Assembly: GCA_023441125.1 (NCBI GenBank)
Contig: JAEZQV010000034.1
Coordinates: forward strand, 1-12,962
DNA length: 12,962 nt
Reading direction: 5' to 3'
DNA from: Bacillota bacterium
Lineage (GTDB): Bacteria; Bacillota_C; Negativicutes; Sporomusales; Sporomusaceae
Shown here piece by piece: positions 1-6,873 of this stretch. The translations under genes were made by a program, and so were the position numbers. Each line of letters begins with the position of its first letter. Position 1 is the stretch's first letter. A model generated the notes under the pieces. The model saw nothing but the letters and a program-made list of their open reading frames with translations. It was not told the DNA's origin and did not search any database.

Positions 1-40
1 AATTCATTTGACTGGTATATGGCCCTGCACCTCCTGTCAT
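1..40 (-). CDS. fliG: Flagellar motor switch protein FliG, first codons only (partial)
   Basis: A new reading frame opens at the end of fliF and runs off the left edge. The ATG at 40-38 overlaps the fliF stop as ATGA, the common four-base coupling, and a GAGG lies four bases upstream inside the last fliF codons. The frame reads MTGGAGPYTSQMN and stays open to base 1. A second in-frame ATG lies at 7-5. FliG follows FliF in nearly all Bacillota flagellar operons; it forms the cytoplasmic switch ring bound to the FliF C-terminus and receives torque from the stators. Identity rests on gene order, because the 13 visible residues precede the conserved part of the family. An AGGAGG at 35-30 sits inside this frame, so the true start is uncertain. 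Confidence 0.5.
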   Translation of the reverse strand, partial: MTGGAGPYTSQMN

Positions 41-1593
41 TCTTCCTCTAACCAAACTTTCAAGATTTGTGCGACATCTTCGGGACGTGATTTGGCAAAC
101 TTCTCGACTGTTTCCCGTTGGTCTGACCGTTCTTTATCCTGAGTGCTTAACTCTTCCTGTTCCGCTTCAGCCGTAGCGTCCACTAACGATTGCGGTTCAA
201 GGGCAAGAGCAGCTGCAAGTTCTTCTTCTTCGCGGCGACGGGCATAACGCCTGTAGAAATAATAGAGTCCGGCTAAAATAGCAGCAACAACCAGTCCTAT
301 TTTCAGCCATAACAACTGTTGTTGTTGTCTGGCATACGCCTCTTCTTCCTGCCGCTGTTTGTCGGCAAGTTCTGTATTGAATTGAATGGCTTCAACGGCG
401 ATCGTATCCCCCCGGGTTGGATTAATGCCAATCGCGGAAGCTACTGTTCTAGTAAGACCATCCTGCTGCGCTCTCGGTATGGAGGAATCCACCAGCACTG
501 CGACCGTAAGGCGCCTGATAGACCCCGGCGTGCTCACTACTTTTTCCTTAGTCTCATTAATTTCGTAATTGCGGATTGCTTCTTTTTTCTCATAATTGGA
601 TTGCGTATTATTATTGCTGGTTACATATCCGGGGATATTGGAGGTTGTTCCGGGAACACCGCCTGGTCCGGCAGCCGAATTTCCCTGGTAGTTTTCGCTG
701 GTCTCCTGTGAGCTGCGAATAATTCCTTTATCATCAACAACCGGCTCGAAGGTCTGACGGTCCAAGGTACGCTGGTCAAAATTAAGCTCAACGTTGACTC
801 TGGCCGCGGCCTTGCCAATTCCCAAGGTCTGATCCAGCAGGGACTGCACATTTTTTTGCAGGTCTTCCTGCACTTTTTTGGTCATTTCGAATTGGGTGAG
901 AGTGGTAGCGCCGGCCATCGGCGGCGCCTCAGACTGGTCATTCAAAACACGGGCAAGGCTATCAACAACGGTAATATTTTCAGGTTTTAAGCCCTGTACA
1001 CTGTGCGCTACCAGATTAACAATGCCTTTCACCTGTTGTTGTGTCAATTCTGCCTGCGGTCTGAGTTTTAACATAATAGAAGCAGTGGCTGGCTTCTCAG
1101 TCTTTTTGTAAAGACTGTCTTCCGACATAACAATATGTACCCTGGCCTTTTCCACCTCGGCCATCTGCTCAATAGTCCGGGTAAGTTCGCCCTGAATGGC
1201 CTGCAACAGTTGCACTTTATTTTGAAACTCAGTCGTACCAAACTTATTTTGTTCAAAAAGCTCAAAGCCTTTATTGCCCCGCGGCAAACCCTGACTGGCT
1301 AAATCCAATCTAAGTTTGTGCACGTCTTTCGACGGAACTAAAATGACAGTACCGTTACTGCCAGTTTGCACATCATAGGGAACCTTCATTTCTTTCAATT
1401 TTGCAGTAACCTTACCTGCGTCTTCAGCTTCAAGGGCAGTAAACAGCGGTACATTATCAGGGCGGCTCCCCCACCAGTAGCTCCATGCAAGAATAGCAAT
1501 AAATATAAATGCAGCTGTACCGATAATAATGTACTTGTGTTTATTACTCATATTCTGCCAAAGGCGCAGAGACTGTTCTTTCAGGTCAGCCAT
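37..1593 (-). CDS. fliF: Flagellar MS-ring protein FliF
   Basis: Encodes a 518-residue FliF, the inner-membrane ring on which the flagellar basal body and export apparatus assemble. It starts at ATG 1593 after AGGGTGGAG and ends in TGA at 39-37, so it is complete and of normal family length. A first membrane segment spans about residues 21-41 and a second about 427-447. Between them lie the periplasmic ring-building domains: the YscJ/FliF part with QGLPRGNKG at 101-109 and LLQAIQGELTRTIEQM at 129-144, then a third ring-building domain near 230-405. A Gly/Asn/Ser-rich insertion at about 285-345 matches the beta-collar. The cytoplasmic tail is rich in Glu and Arg and ends in the FliG-binding helix (about 495-518, with RPEDVAQILKVWL). 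A 104-base spacer separates it from fliE; fliG overlaps its stop. Confidence 0.97.
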   Translation of the reverse strand: MADLKEQSLRLWQNMSNKHKYIIIGTAAFIFIAILAWSYWWGSRPDNVPLFTALEAEDAGKVTAKLKEMKVPYDVQTGSNGTVILVPSKDVHKLRLDLASQGLPRGNKGFELFEQNKFGTTEFQNKVQLLQAIQGELTRTIEQMAEVEKARVHIVMSEDSLYKKTEKPATASIMLKLRPQAELTQQQVKGIVNLVAHSVQGLKPENITVVDSLARVLNDQSEAPPMAGATTLTQFEMTKKVQEDLQKNVQSLLDQTLGIGKAAARVNVELNFDQRTLDRQTFEPVVDDKGIIRSSQETSENYQGNSAAGPGGVPGTTSNIPGYVTSNNNTQSNYEKKEAIRNYEINETKEKVVSTPGSIRRLTVAVLVDSSIPRAQQDGLTRTVASAIGINPTRGDTIAVEAIQFNTELADKQRQEEEAYARQQQQLLWLKIGLVVAAILAGLYYFYRRYARRREEEELAAALALEPQSLVDATAEAEQEELSTQDKERSDQRETVEKFAKSRPEDVAQILKVWLEEE

Positions 1594-1697
1594 GTCTCCA
1601 CCCTTTCAGTTACGGAAAAGTATCTGGTCAACAACTTACTCACGAATGTACAGCCCGGCCGGAGCGGCCATGCTGCCGAACCCTTGCGGGCCAAGCA
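1594..1697 (-). other. fliE-fliF spacer with a GC-rich hairpin
   Basis: The 104 bases between fliE and fliF are unusually long for this packed region. They hold an imperfect hairpin at 1651-1675: outer arms CAGC/GCTG, a two-base mismatch, then an inner perfect stem GGCCG (1657-1661) and CGGCC (1665-1669) around a three-base loop. No T-run follows on the minus strand, so it is not a standard terminator. I find no convincing promoter. The end near fliF holds its ribosome-binding site. RNA processing, attenuation or mRNA stabilisation are possible roles, all inference. Confidence 0.4.
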
Positions 1698-2000
1698 TCA
1701 AACCTGCATCCTCATAACTTCCTGATAGGCGTCGACAACCTTATTGCGCACCTGCATGGTAAGCTGCAAGGCGATTGCAGCTTTTTCCGAGGCGATTGTA
1801 ACTTCCGCTATATCTTCGACCTTACCGGCTGCCATGTTTAATGATGCCTGTTTGGATTCGTTTTGTAGGTTATTAACATTATTTAATGCATCTTGCAAAA
1901 ATTCACCGAAAGATTTTTCCGGTTGCTGGGGCTTATCCACTATCGGCGTTTCCGCCAGGGTTCCTTTGACCGGCATTAATTTTAATGCTTCAATCCGCAT
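1698..2000 (-). CDS. fliE: Flagellar hook-basal body complex protein FliE
   Basis: Encodes a 100-residue FliE, the small adaptor that joins the MS ring and export gate to the proximal rod and is itself exported. The C-terminal half is diagnostic: a helical stretch with ASEKAAIALQLTMQVRNKVV at 70-89 and the near-invariant ending DAYQEVMRMQV. The N-terminal third is poorly conserved, as usual for the family. It starts at ATG 2000, 10 bases after the flgC stop; the ribosome-binding site (around TAGGCGA) is weak and overlaps the end of flgC, which suggests translational coupling. The stop is TGA at 1700-1698. The order flgB-flgC-fliE-fliF is the standard Bacillota arrangement. Confidence 0.96.
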   Translation of the reverse strand: MRIEALKLMPVKGTLAETPIVDKPQQPEKSFGEFLQDALNNVNNLQNESKQASLNMAAGKVEDIAEVTIASEKAAIALQLTMQVRNKVVDAYQEVMRMQV

Positions 2001-2010
2001 TTTCTATCGC

Positions 2011-2445
2011 CTACTTTCCGATGTCTAAAGCTTTCATGGCCATGCTTTTGGCTGCATTAACAGCCGTTACATTAGCCTCATAAGCTCGAGAAGCAGTAAT
2101 CATATCAACCATTTCGCTGACAATGTTCACATTTGGCATTTCCACATAGCCATCCCGGTTAGCATCCGGATGGTTTGGATCATACATAAGCTTAAGCGGG
2201 GCATTATCTTTAATAATGCCGGTAACTCTTACACCATCGCCTGTCTCCATTTGCCGGGACAACATTTGGCTGAAAGTGTTTTGTTCAGAACGCGGTTCAA
2301 AAACCACCAGCTGCCGGCGGTAAGGGCCGCCCTCAGCTGTCCGGGTAGTATTGGCATTGGCTATATTATTCGAGATAACATCCATCCGCAGCCGCTCGGC
2401 CGTCATCCCCGATGCGGCGGCATCAATGGCCCGAAACAATCCCAT
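2011..2445 (-). CDS. flgC: Flagellar basal-body rod protein FlgC
   Basis: Encodes a 144-residue FlgC, a proximal rod subunit exported through the flagellar type III system. The N-terminus carries the rod-protein signature SNNIANANTTRT at 25-36, after a helix starting MGLFRAIDAAASGM. The C-terminus carries the second rod/hook helix, VNIVSEMVDMITASRAYEAN followed by VTAVNAAKSMAMKAL. These two helices are the parts that pack in the rod. It starts at ATG 2445, two bases after the flgB stop, with GGAGGGAG at 2455-2462 (inside the flgB end) as ribosome-binding site. Length and domain order are normal. Confidence 0.97.
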   Translation of the reverse strand: MGLFRAIDAAASGMTAERLRMDVISNNIANANTTRTAEGGPYRRQLVVFEPRSEQNTFSQMLSRQMETGDGVRVTGIIKDNAPLKLMYDPNHPDANRDGYVEMPNVNIVSEMVDMITASRAYEANVTAVNAAKSMAMKALDIGK

Positions 2446-2447
2446 AA

Positions 2448-2867
2448 TTAACTTCTCCCTCCGCTAATTACCGACTTAAGATTGGAAAAATATTTACTGA
2501 TCTGCTGGGCAACCGCATCGTAGTAAATAGAATTTTTGGCCAGTCCGGCCATTTCCGTGTCAATGTCTACGTTGCTGCCATCACTGCGAAAAGAAGTTGT
2601 ATTAACTACATTTATAGTCGGCTCAACATTGATCCCGGTGGATTTTGTCGGCAAGTGACGTTCATGTGTTCTGGCTATTGGCGTTGAGGTTGACTGAGCA
2701 TCCATCGCGGCTGCCAGTTGATCCTCAAAACTCACTTCACTCTTTTTAAATTTAGGTGTATTTACATTGGCAATATTATTGCTGATCACTTTATGACGAA
2801 GCGAGGCTGCACTCAACGCTTTTTCCAGTATGGATACCTGAGTTGAATTTAAAATTGAGTTAAGCAC
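2448..2867 (-). CDS. flgB: Flagellar basal-body rod protein FlgB
   Basis: Encodes a 139-residue FlgB, the rod subunit closest to the MS ring and the first gene of the flagellar operon here. The rod signature SNNIANVNTPKFK lies at 29-41, preceded by the helix KALSAASLRHKVI. The middle is variable, and the C-terminal helix has AQQISKYFSNLKSVI. The start is GTG at 2867, placed seven bases after a strong GGGAGGG (2875-2881); no in-frame ATG fits better. The gene stops with TAA at 2450-2448, two bases before flgC. A terminator behind codY means it should be transcribed from its own promoter in the leader upstream. Confidence 0.96.
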   Translation of the reverse strand: MLNSILNSTQVSILEKALSAASLRHKVISNNIANVNTPKFKKSEVSFEDQLAAAMDAQSTSTPIARTHERHLPTKSTGINVEPTINVVNTTSFRSDGSNVDIDTEMAGLAKNSIYYDAVAQQISKYFSNLKSVISGGRS

Positions 2868-3010
2868 GCGAAGACCCTCCCATACTCTCCTGGTAATGCT
2901 TACAAATTCAGCTGACTTAGATATGTAACCTTATGCATAGTTCTACAAAATGAGCGAAAATCCTTTAAAATATCTATTTGAAAAAGGTTAAGATTTGATG
3001 AATAAAAAAA
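2868..3010 (-). promoter_or_regulatory. Leader and presumed promoter region of the flgB flagellar operon
   Basis: This AT-rich stretch lies between the codY terminator and the flgB ribosome-binding site and is the natural place for the flagellar operon promoter. I found no good match to a sigma-A box pair, to a sigma-28 type TAAA-15-CCGATA pattern, or to sigma-54 GG/GC elements. A weak option reads TTGTAG, 17 bases, CATATC. Two stretches resemble the CodY operator consensus AATTTTCWGAAAATT at about 9 of 15 positions: one around 2950-2966 and one around 2971-2986. That is too weak to call alone. CodY represses the fla/che operon in B. subtilis, so a test is reasonable. Confidence 0.35.
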
Positions 3011-3036
3011 TCCAGCTGTCTGGAAAACAGCTGGAT
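3001..3036 (-). terminator. Rho-independent terminator after codY
   Basis: Perfect inverted repeat TCCAGCTGT (3011-3019) and ACAGCTGGA (3027-3035) with a seven-base loop, extended by one A-T pair at 3010/3036. On the minus strand the stem is followed directly by TTTTTTTATT (3010-3001). It starts 14 bases past the codY stop and separates codY from the flagellar operon. The plus strand has no matching T-run on the other side, so it is not clearly bidirectional. Confidence 0.9.
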
Positions 3037-3049
3037 AATTATGCACTTT

Positions 3050-3826
3050 TTACTTCTTCAGTTTTTTCAGTTCTTCCAATAATCGTTCATTGAGTACTTT
3101 GATATAAGTACCTTTCATCCCCAGTGATTTGGATTCAATCACCCCGGCGCTTTCAAACTTACGCAACGCATTTACTATGACCGAACGGGTAATGCCGACA
3201 CGGTCGGCAATTTTACTGGCAACCAGTAATCCTTCGTTGCCTTCCAGTTCACTCAGGATATGCATAACCGCTTCCAACTCGGAATAAGACAAGGTACCCA
3301 AAGCCACTTGCACAGTGGCTTTTTTTCTGGCTTCTTCCTCAATTTTCTCACTGCGGTCTCTAAGCATTTCCATGCCGACAACAGTTGCCCCATATTCAGC
3401 CAGTATTAAATCATCATCGACGAATTCCGTGCTGAATTTCGCCACAATCAGGGTTCCAATTCGTTCACCAACGCCATGAATGGGTACAATGCTGGTAAAC
3501 TTATCATTAAACAGGCACGTGATTCCTTCACTAAAGGTACAAAGCCCGCCTTCCAGCCGGAGATTCGGAGAGGTCTGGTCAATTTTTCCCAGCCATTGGA
3601 CATAACGTTCAGGAAATTTCCCCATTTTAAGTACTTTATCCCGCATTAGGTCACATTCGAAATCATCAAGCAAAGCATAGCCCAATACAGTACCGTCTTT
3701 ACTGACAATATAGACGTTTGCAGCCATAACGCTGCTTAAGACCGATGAAACTTCGCCGTATTCGACGTTTTCAGACTTTTGCAGCAGCTTGTTGATTTCG
3801 CGAGTGCGCTCTAATAATGATGACAT
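3050..3826 (-). CDS. codY: GTP-sensing global transcriptional regulator CodY
   Basis: Encodes a 258-residue CodY, the Bacillota regulator that, when loaded with branched-chain amino acids and GTP, represses nitrogen, amino-acid, competence and motility genes. The N-terminal GAF domain (about 1-155) holds the effector-pocket motif FPERY at 71-75 and [16 protein letters not shown] at 141-156. A linker helix rich in Glu and Lys follows (159-170). The C-terminal winged helix-turn-helix (about 178-245) contains [20 protein letters not shown] and [12 protein letters not shown], almost unchanged across the family. I chose ATG 3826, eight bases after AAAGGTGG (3835-3842). A GTG four codons upstream at 3838 overlaps that site and lacks one of its own. 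The gene follows hslU after 36 bases and closes the xerC-hslVU-codY unit. Confidence 0.98.
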   Translation of the reverse strand: MSSLLERTREINKLLQKSENVEYGEVSSVLSSVMAANVYIVSKDGTVLGYALLDDFECDLMRDKVLKMGKFPERYVQWLGKIDQTSPNLRLEGGLCTFSEGITCLFNDKFTSIVPIHGVGERIGTLIVAKFSTEFVDDDLILAEYGATVVGMEMLRDRSEKIEEEARKKATVQVALGTLSYSELEAVMHILSELEGNEGLLVASKIADRVGITRSVIVNALRKFESAGVIESKSLGMKGTYIKVLNERLLEELKKLKK

Positions 3827-3862
3827 AATATTTCCCACCTTTCATAATGTAAAACAAATAAA

Positions 3863-5263
3863 CTATAAAATGTAATGGCTCAGATCCTGATTGACAACAA
3901 TATGATCCAGCTTTGATTTGACGTACTCACGATTAATGGTTACCTGCTTTGCCGGGACATCGGGAGCATCAAAAGCCAAGTCTTCCAGAAGCTTTTCCAG
4001 GATTGTATGCAAACGGCGAGCACCGATATTTTCTGTTTGAATGTTTACTCTGCAGGCGATGTCAGCCAGCTCATCGATCGCATCCTCAGTAAATACTATC
4101 TGTATATCTTCTGTTTCCAGCAAACTAATATACTGTTTGATAAGCGCGTTAGCCGGCTCAGTGAGTATTTGGCGAAAATCTTCCTTCGATAAATTGGTCA
4201 ATTCAACTCGAATTGGAAAACGTCCCTGTAACTCGGGAATCAGGTCTGAGGGCTTGGAAACATGAAAAGCACCGGCAGCAATGAATAAAACATGGTCGGT
4301 TTTTACCGAGCCGTATTTGGTAACAATGGTAGAGCCTTCCACAATCGGCAGGATATCGCGCTGTACGCCTTCCCGGGAAACATCAGGCCCGGAACTGTGG
4401 CCCCGGCCAGCAATCTTATCAATTTCATCCAGAAAGATTATCCCGTAGTTTTCCGCAAGTTTAATGGCATCGGCCGTAACCTCATCCATATCGATCAGCT
4501 TTTGTGCTTCTTCCTGAATGTATATTTTACGGGCATTAGCTACTGTGACCTTACGCTTCTTCTGTTTCTTCGGCATCAGGCTGCCAAGCATGTCTTGTAT
4601 ATTCATGCCCATTTCTTCAATGCCCGTACCGGCAAACATGCCCATAACCGGCTGACCGCTGTCTTCTACCGTGATTTCCAGCAATTCTTCCTCCAGTTCA
4701 CCGCTGTTAAGACGCTTGCGCCACCATTCACGGCCAGTGCTGGCTACCGGCTGCTCTTCAGGCTCCGGCGGCTTTTCCTGGTTTGTGCCCAAGCCGCCGG
4801 AAAACAGCATTTCAAAAGGGTTACGGGAACCCTCCTTCTTGGCGGGAGGAACAAAATGGTCAAGGATTCGTTCATCAGCTAATTCTCTGGCTTTGTCGTT
4901 GACCTCAAGCATTTTTTGCTGTTTCACCATTCTGATTGATGTTTCTACCAAATCACGGACCATAGATTCAACATCGCGGCCGACATAGCCTATCTCGGTA
5001 AATTTGGTTGCTTCCACTTTAACAAACGGAGCATTGACAAGTTTGGCCAAACGCCGGGCAATCTCAGTTTTGCCAACCCCGGTAGGACCAATCATCAAAA
5101 TATTTTTCGGGATAATTTCTTCCTTAAGATCGGCCGGCAACCGCTTGCTCCGCCAACGGTTTCTCAGGGCCACAGCCACGGATTTTTTTGCCTGCTGCTG
5201 ACCTATTATGTATTTATCCAGTTCAGTGACAATTTCTCTTGGTGTTAGTTCTAGCAAAAACAT
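3863..5263 (-). CDS. hslU: ATP-dependent protease ATPase subunit HslU (ClpY)
   Basis: Encodes a 466-residue AAA+ unfoldase that recognises, unfolds and threads substrates into the HslV peptidase. In order: N-terminal [16 protein letters not shown] (7-22); Walker A GPTGVGKT at 59-66; pore loop GYVG at 92-95; an inserted I-domain at about 110-240; Walker B FLDEID at 277-282 (D279, E280); GRFPIR at 347-352 with the likely arginine finger; sensor-2 region [16 protein letters not shown]. The protein ends in DLSHYIL, matching the C-terminal tail that docks in HslV. Length equals B. subtilis ClpY. The printed start is ATG 5263, but the G-rich ribosome-binding site touches it directly; the in-frame TTG at 5257 has better spacing. 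The gene begins 11 bases after hslV. Confidence 0.97.
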   Translation of the reverse strand: MFLLELTPREIVTELDKYIIGQQQAKKSVAVALRNRWRSKRLPADLKEEIIPKNILMIGPTGVGKTEIARRLAKLVNAPFVKVEATKFTEIGYVGRDVESMVRDLVETSIRMVKQQKMLEVNDKARELADERILDHFVPPAKKEGSRNPFEMLFSGGLGTNQEKPPEPEEQPVASTGREWWRKRLNSGELEEELLEITVEDSGQPVMGMFAGTGIEEMGMNIQDMLGSLMPKKQKKRKVTVANARKIYIQEEAQKLIDMDEVTADAIKLAENYGIIFLDEIDKIAGRGHSSGPDVSREGVQRDILPIVEGSTIVTKYGSVKTDHVLFIAAGAFHVSKPSDLIPELQGRFPIRVELTNLSKEDFRQILTEPANALIKQYISLLETEDIQIVFTEDAIDELADIACRVNIQTENIGARRLHTILEKLLEDLAFDAPDVPAKQVTINREYVKSKLDHIVVNQDLSHYIL

Positions 5264-5274
5264 CCCCCCTTATT

Positions 5275-5805
5275 CTATAACTCTTCCACAGTAATGTGGT
5301 TATTAGTATAGACACAAATATCGGCTGCAATCTCCAGTGCCGTACGGGCAATATCGGCAGCATTCAGAGCCGAGTGCTGCACTAGCGCCCTGGCAGCAGC
5401 CAATGCATAAGGTCCGCCTGAGCCAATAGCGGTAACACCATCATCAGGTTCAATTACCTCGCCGTTACCGGATATAATGAGAAGGTGCTCGGCATCAATA
5501 ACAATGAGCAGCGCTTCCAGTCTGCGCAACACTCTATCCAGCCGCCATTCTTTGGCCAGCTCAACAGCCGCTCGCATCATATTGCCGTTAAACTCCTCCA
5601 GTTTTCCCTCAAACTTTGCAAATAAAGTAAACGCATCCGCCACAGAACCGGCGAATCCTGCCAGTACTTTGCCGTGATAAAGGCGACGGACCTTTTTTGC
5701 ATTGTGTTTCATCACTGTATTTTGACCAAAAGTGACCTGTCCGTCACCAGCAATGGCAGTCTCTCCCTGATGGCGAACAGCAACAATCGTAGTAGCATGA
5801 AACAT
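5275..5805 (-). CDS. hslV: ATP-dependent protease peptidase subunit HslV (ClpQ)
   Basis: Encodes a 176-residue peptidase of the proteasome beta-subunit type, which forms a double hexamer capped by HslU. The N-terminus is [10 protein letters not shown]; aligned with E. coli HslV the nucleophile is Thr5, so a four-residue leader must be removed. Supporting residues are D21 in AGDGQVTFG (19-27) and K38 in NAKKVRRLY. The family motifs [14 protein letters not shown] (48-61), [11 protein letters not shown] and [16 protein letters not shown] are all present, and the end [10 protein letters not shown] is typical. The start ATG 5805 has a near-ideal GGAGGTGAT (5809-5817). It sits 20 bases after xerC and 11 before hslU, so protease subunits are co-expressed. 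Confidence 0.97.
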   Translation of the reverse strand: MFHATTIVAVRHQGETAIAGDGQVTFGQNTVMKHNAKKVRRLYHGKVLAGFAGSVADAFTLFAKFEGKLEEFNGNMMRAAVELAKEWRLDRVLRRLEALLIVIDAEHLLIISGNGEVIEPDDGVTAIGSGGPYALAAARALVQHSALNAADIARTALEIAADICVYTNNHITVEEL

Positions 5806-5808
5806 GAT

Positions 5809-5817
5809 ATCACCTCC
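5809..5817 (-). promoter_or_regulatory. Strong ribosome-binding site of hslV
   Basis: GGAGGTGAT on the minus strand is an uninterrupted complement of the 16S rRNA 3' end. Its GGAGG core ends seven bases before ATG 5805. It fixes the hslV start and therefore the four-residue leader before the catalytic threonine. Confidence 0.85.
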
Positions 5818-5825
5818 AAGGAAAC

Positions 5826-6779
5826 TTATGCACGCGGATGAGATTTTTTGTAGCTGGCTTTGAGTCTCTCGGTAGTTACATGGGTATAGAGTTGAGTAGT
5901 CGACAGATTAACGTGGCCTAACAGTTCCTGTACCGACCTCAGATCAGCACCATTGTCTAGCAAATGAGTCGCAAAGGTATGGCGAATCGTATGGGGACTG
6001 ACATTTTTTTTCAGAGCCATCGCCTCCACATACTTATCAACAACTCGGCGCACACTCCGGTCGGTTAGCGGCCCGCCCCGATTATTTACAAATAGATAGG
6101 TATGCATTTTTCCGGTTTGCCGCCCATATTCACCGGGAGTTGCACACAATACCGGCCGGGCGGTCTGCAAGTAGTTTTGCAAAATGGCGGCTGCCTTCTG
6201 GCCCATTAGCACAATTCGCTGTTTAGCGCCTTTACCGGAAACAATAAGCGTGCGCCCTTCAAAATCGATGTCCGGAAGAGTAATCCCAACAAGTTCGCTC
6301 ACACGCACGCCTGTGGCATACAATAATTCCAGCACAGCCTGGTCCCGGACCCCCAGCGGCCTGTCATCGGGCAAAACAATTAATTCATTGATTTCATTCG
6401 TATCAAGAAATACCGGTAATTTTTTATCCAACTTTGGTGTTCTGACAGCCTTGCACGGATTGTCTGTTAAAATGCTTTCCCGGCATAAAAACCGGAAAAA
6501 CGACCTAAGCGCCGCAATACGTCGCATAATGGTCGCCTTGGCATACTGCTGCGATTTTAGAGAAGCCAGATAACTACGGATTACAAGCGGTGTAATATCA
6601 CTCAGCAATACCGCCTTGCCACCTTGACTGGACACAAACTCCATAAACTGCAAAATATCCCGTTGGTAACTGTGAAGGGTGTGCTGGGAGGCATTTTTCT
6701 CAAGTTTTAAATAGAACATGAATTGATCTACCAATGTATCGGTCTGGTTCAACAATATATTATCCGACATGCTATCCAT
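5826..6779 (-). CDS. xerC: Tyrosine recombinase XerC (CodV)
   Basis: Encodes a tyrosine recombinase of about 317 residues that, with its XerD partner, resolves chromosome dimers at dif. The N-terminal SAM-like core-binding domain (about 15-100) includes [14 protein letters not shown]. The catalytic domain shows the full set in ATG-6779 numbering: R159 (GVRVSELVG), K183 (SGKGAK), H263 and R266 ([14 protein letters not shown]), H289 ([10 protein letters not shown]) and nucleophile Y298 (LYTHV). Length is normal and nothing suggests an integron or phage integrase. The start is uncertain: TTG 6791 has no ribosome-binding site, ATG 6779 has GGAG only three bases away, ATG 6770 has it 12 away. The position between trmFO and hslV is the one codV holds in B. 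subtilis. Confidence 0.95.
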   Translation of the reverse strand: MDSMSDNILLNQTDTLVDQFMFYLKLEKNASQHTLHSYQRDILQFMEFVSSQGGKAVLLSDITPLVIRSYLASLKSQQYAKATIMRRIAALRSFFRFLCRESILTDNPCKAVRTPKLDKKLPVFLDTNEINELIVLPDDRPLGVRDQAVLELLYATGVRVSELVGITLPDIDFEGRTLIVSGKGAKQRIVLMGQKAAAILQNYLQTARPVLCATPGEYGRQTGKMHTYLFVNNRGGPLTDRSVRRVVDKYVEAMALKKNVSPHTIRHTFATHLLDNGADLRSVQELLGHVNLSTTQLYTHVTTERLKASYKKSHPRA

Positions 6780-6810
6780 TCTCTCCGGCAAAATAACTCA
6801 AGCCTTGGGT

Positions 6811-6856
6811 TTGCGGAAATTACTATAATACTATCACACCTCAGAAAATTCCGCAA
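6811..6856. repeat. Inverted repeat bracketing the putative xerC promoter
   Basis: TTGCGGAA (6811-6818) and TTCCGCAA (6849-6856) are perfect inverted arms 30 bases apart; pairing can continue with AATT if one base bulges. The right arm covers the -35 box and the left arm lies just past the predicted start site. A ten-base palindrome ACAATATTGT (6856-6865) adjoins it. No T-run follows on the minus strand, so a terminator is unlikely. A protein-binding site flanking the promoter, or a leader hairpin, is possible. Confidence 0.45.
6828..6856 (-). promoter_or_regulatory. Putative promoter of the xerC-hslVU-codY unit
   Basis: On the minus strand TTGCGG (6856-6851) is followed after 17 bases by TAGTAT (6833-6828). 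A TG one base upstream of the -10 box gives an extended -10, TGATAGTAT. The match is moderate (3/6 and 4/6). It lies in the only gap of note between topA-trmFO and codY. Transcription would start near 6821, about 40-50 bases before xerC. Confidence 0.4.
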
Positions 6857-6873
6857 CAATATTGTCATATTAT

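Noticed and set aside
18..35. Possible AUA start for fliG at 20-18, nine bases after AGGAGG, in a frame reading YQSNE
   Set aside because: AUA starts are very rare and a canonical ATG in another open frame overlaps the fliF stop. The window ends before the frame can be tested.
1636..1671. An 11-codon frame (MAAPAGLYIRE) in the fliE-fliF spacer
   Set aside because: No ribosome-binding site precedes it, it is very short, and it overlaps the hairpin; chance is the simpler explanation.
3827..3838. GTG 3838 as the codY start, adding four residues
   Set aside because: It lies inside the ribosome-binding site of ATG 3826, and CodY proteins begin at the MSSLLE position.
4292..4882. Plus-strand open frame of 196 codons opposite hslU
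   Set aside because: It is fully antisense to a strongly conserved gene, has no recognisable domain, and its composition is a shadow of hslU codon use. The same holds for 319-711, 7174-7665 and other plus-strand frames.
5826..6791. xerC as a phage or integron integrase marking a mobile element
   Set aside because: Gene order matches codV in Bacillota, length is that of XerC, and there are no attachment-site repeats, transposase or tRNA nearby.
6811..6856. Inverted repeat as a terminator for trmFO
   Set aside because: The arms are 30 bases apart and no T-run follows on the minus strand, unlike the clear terminator after codY.
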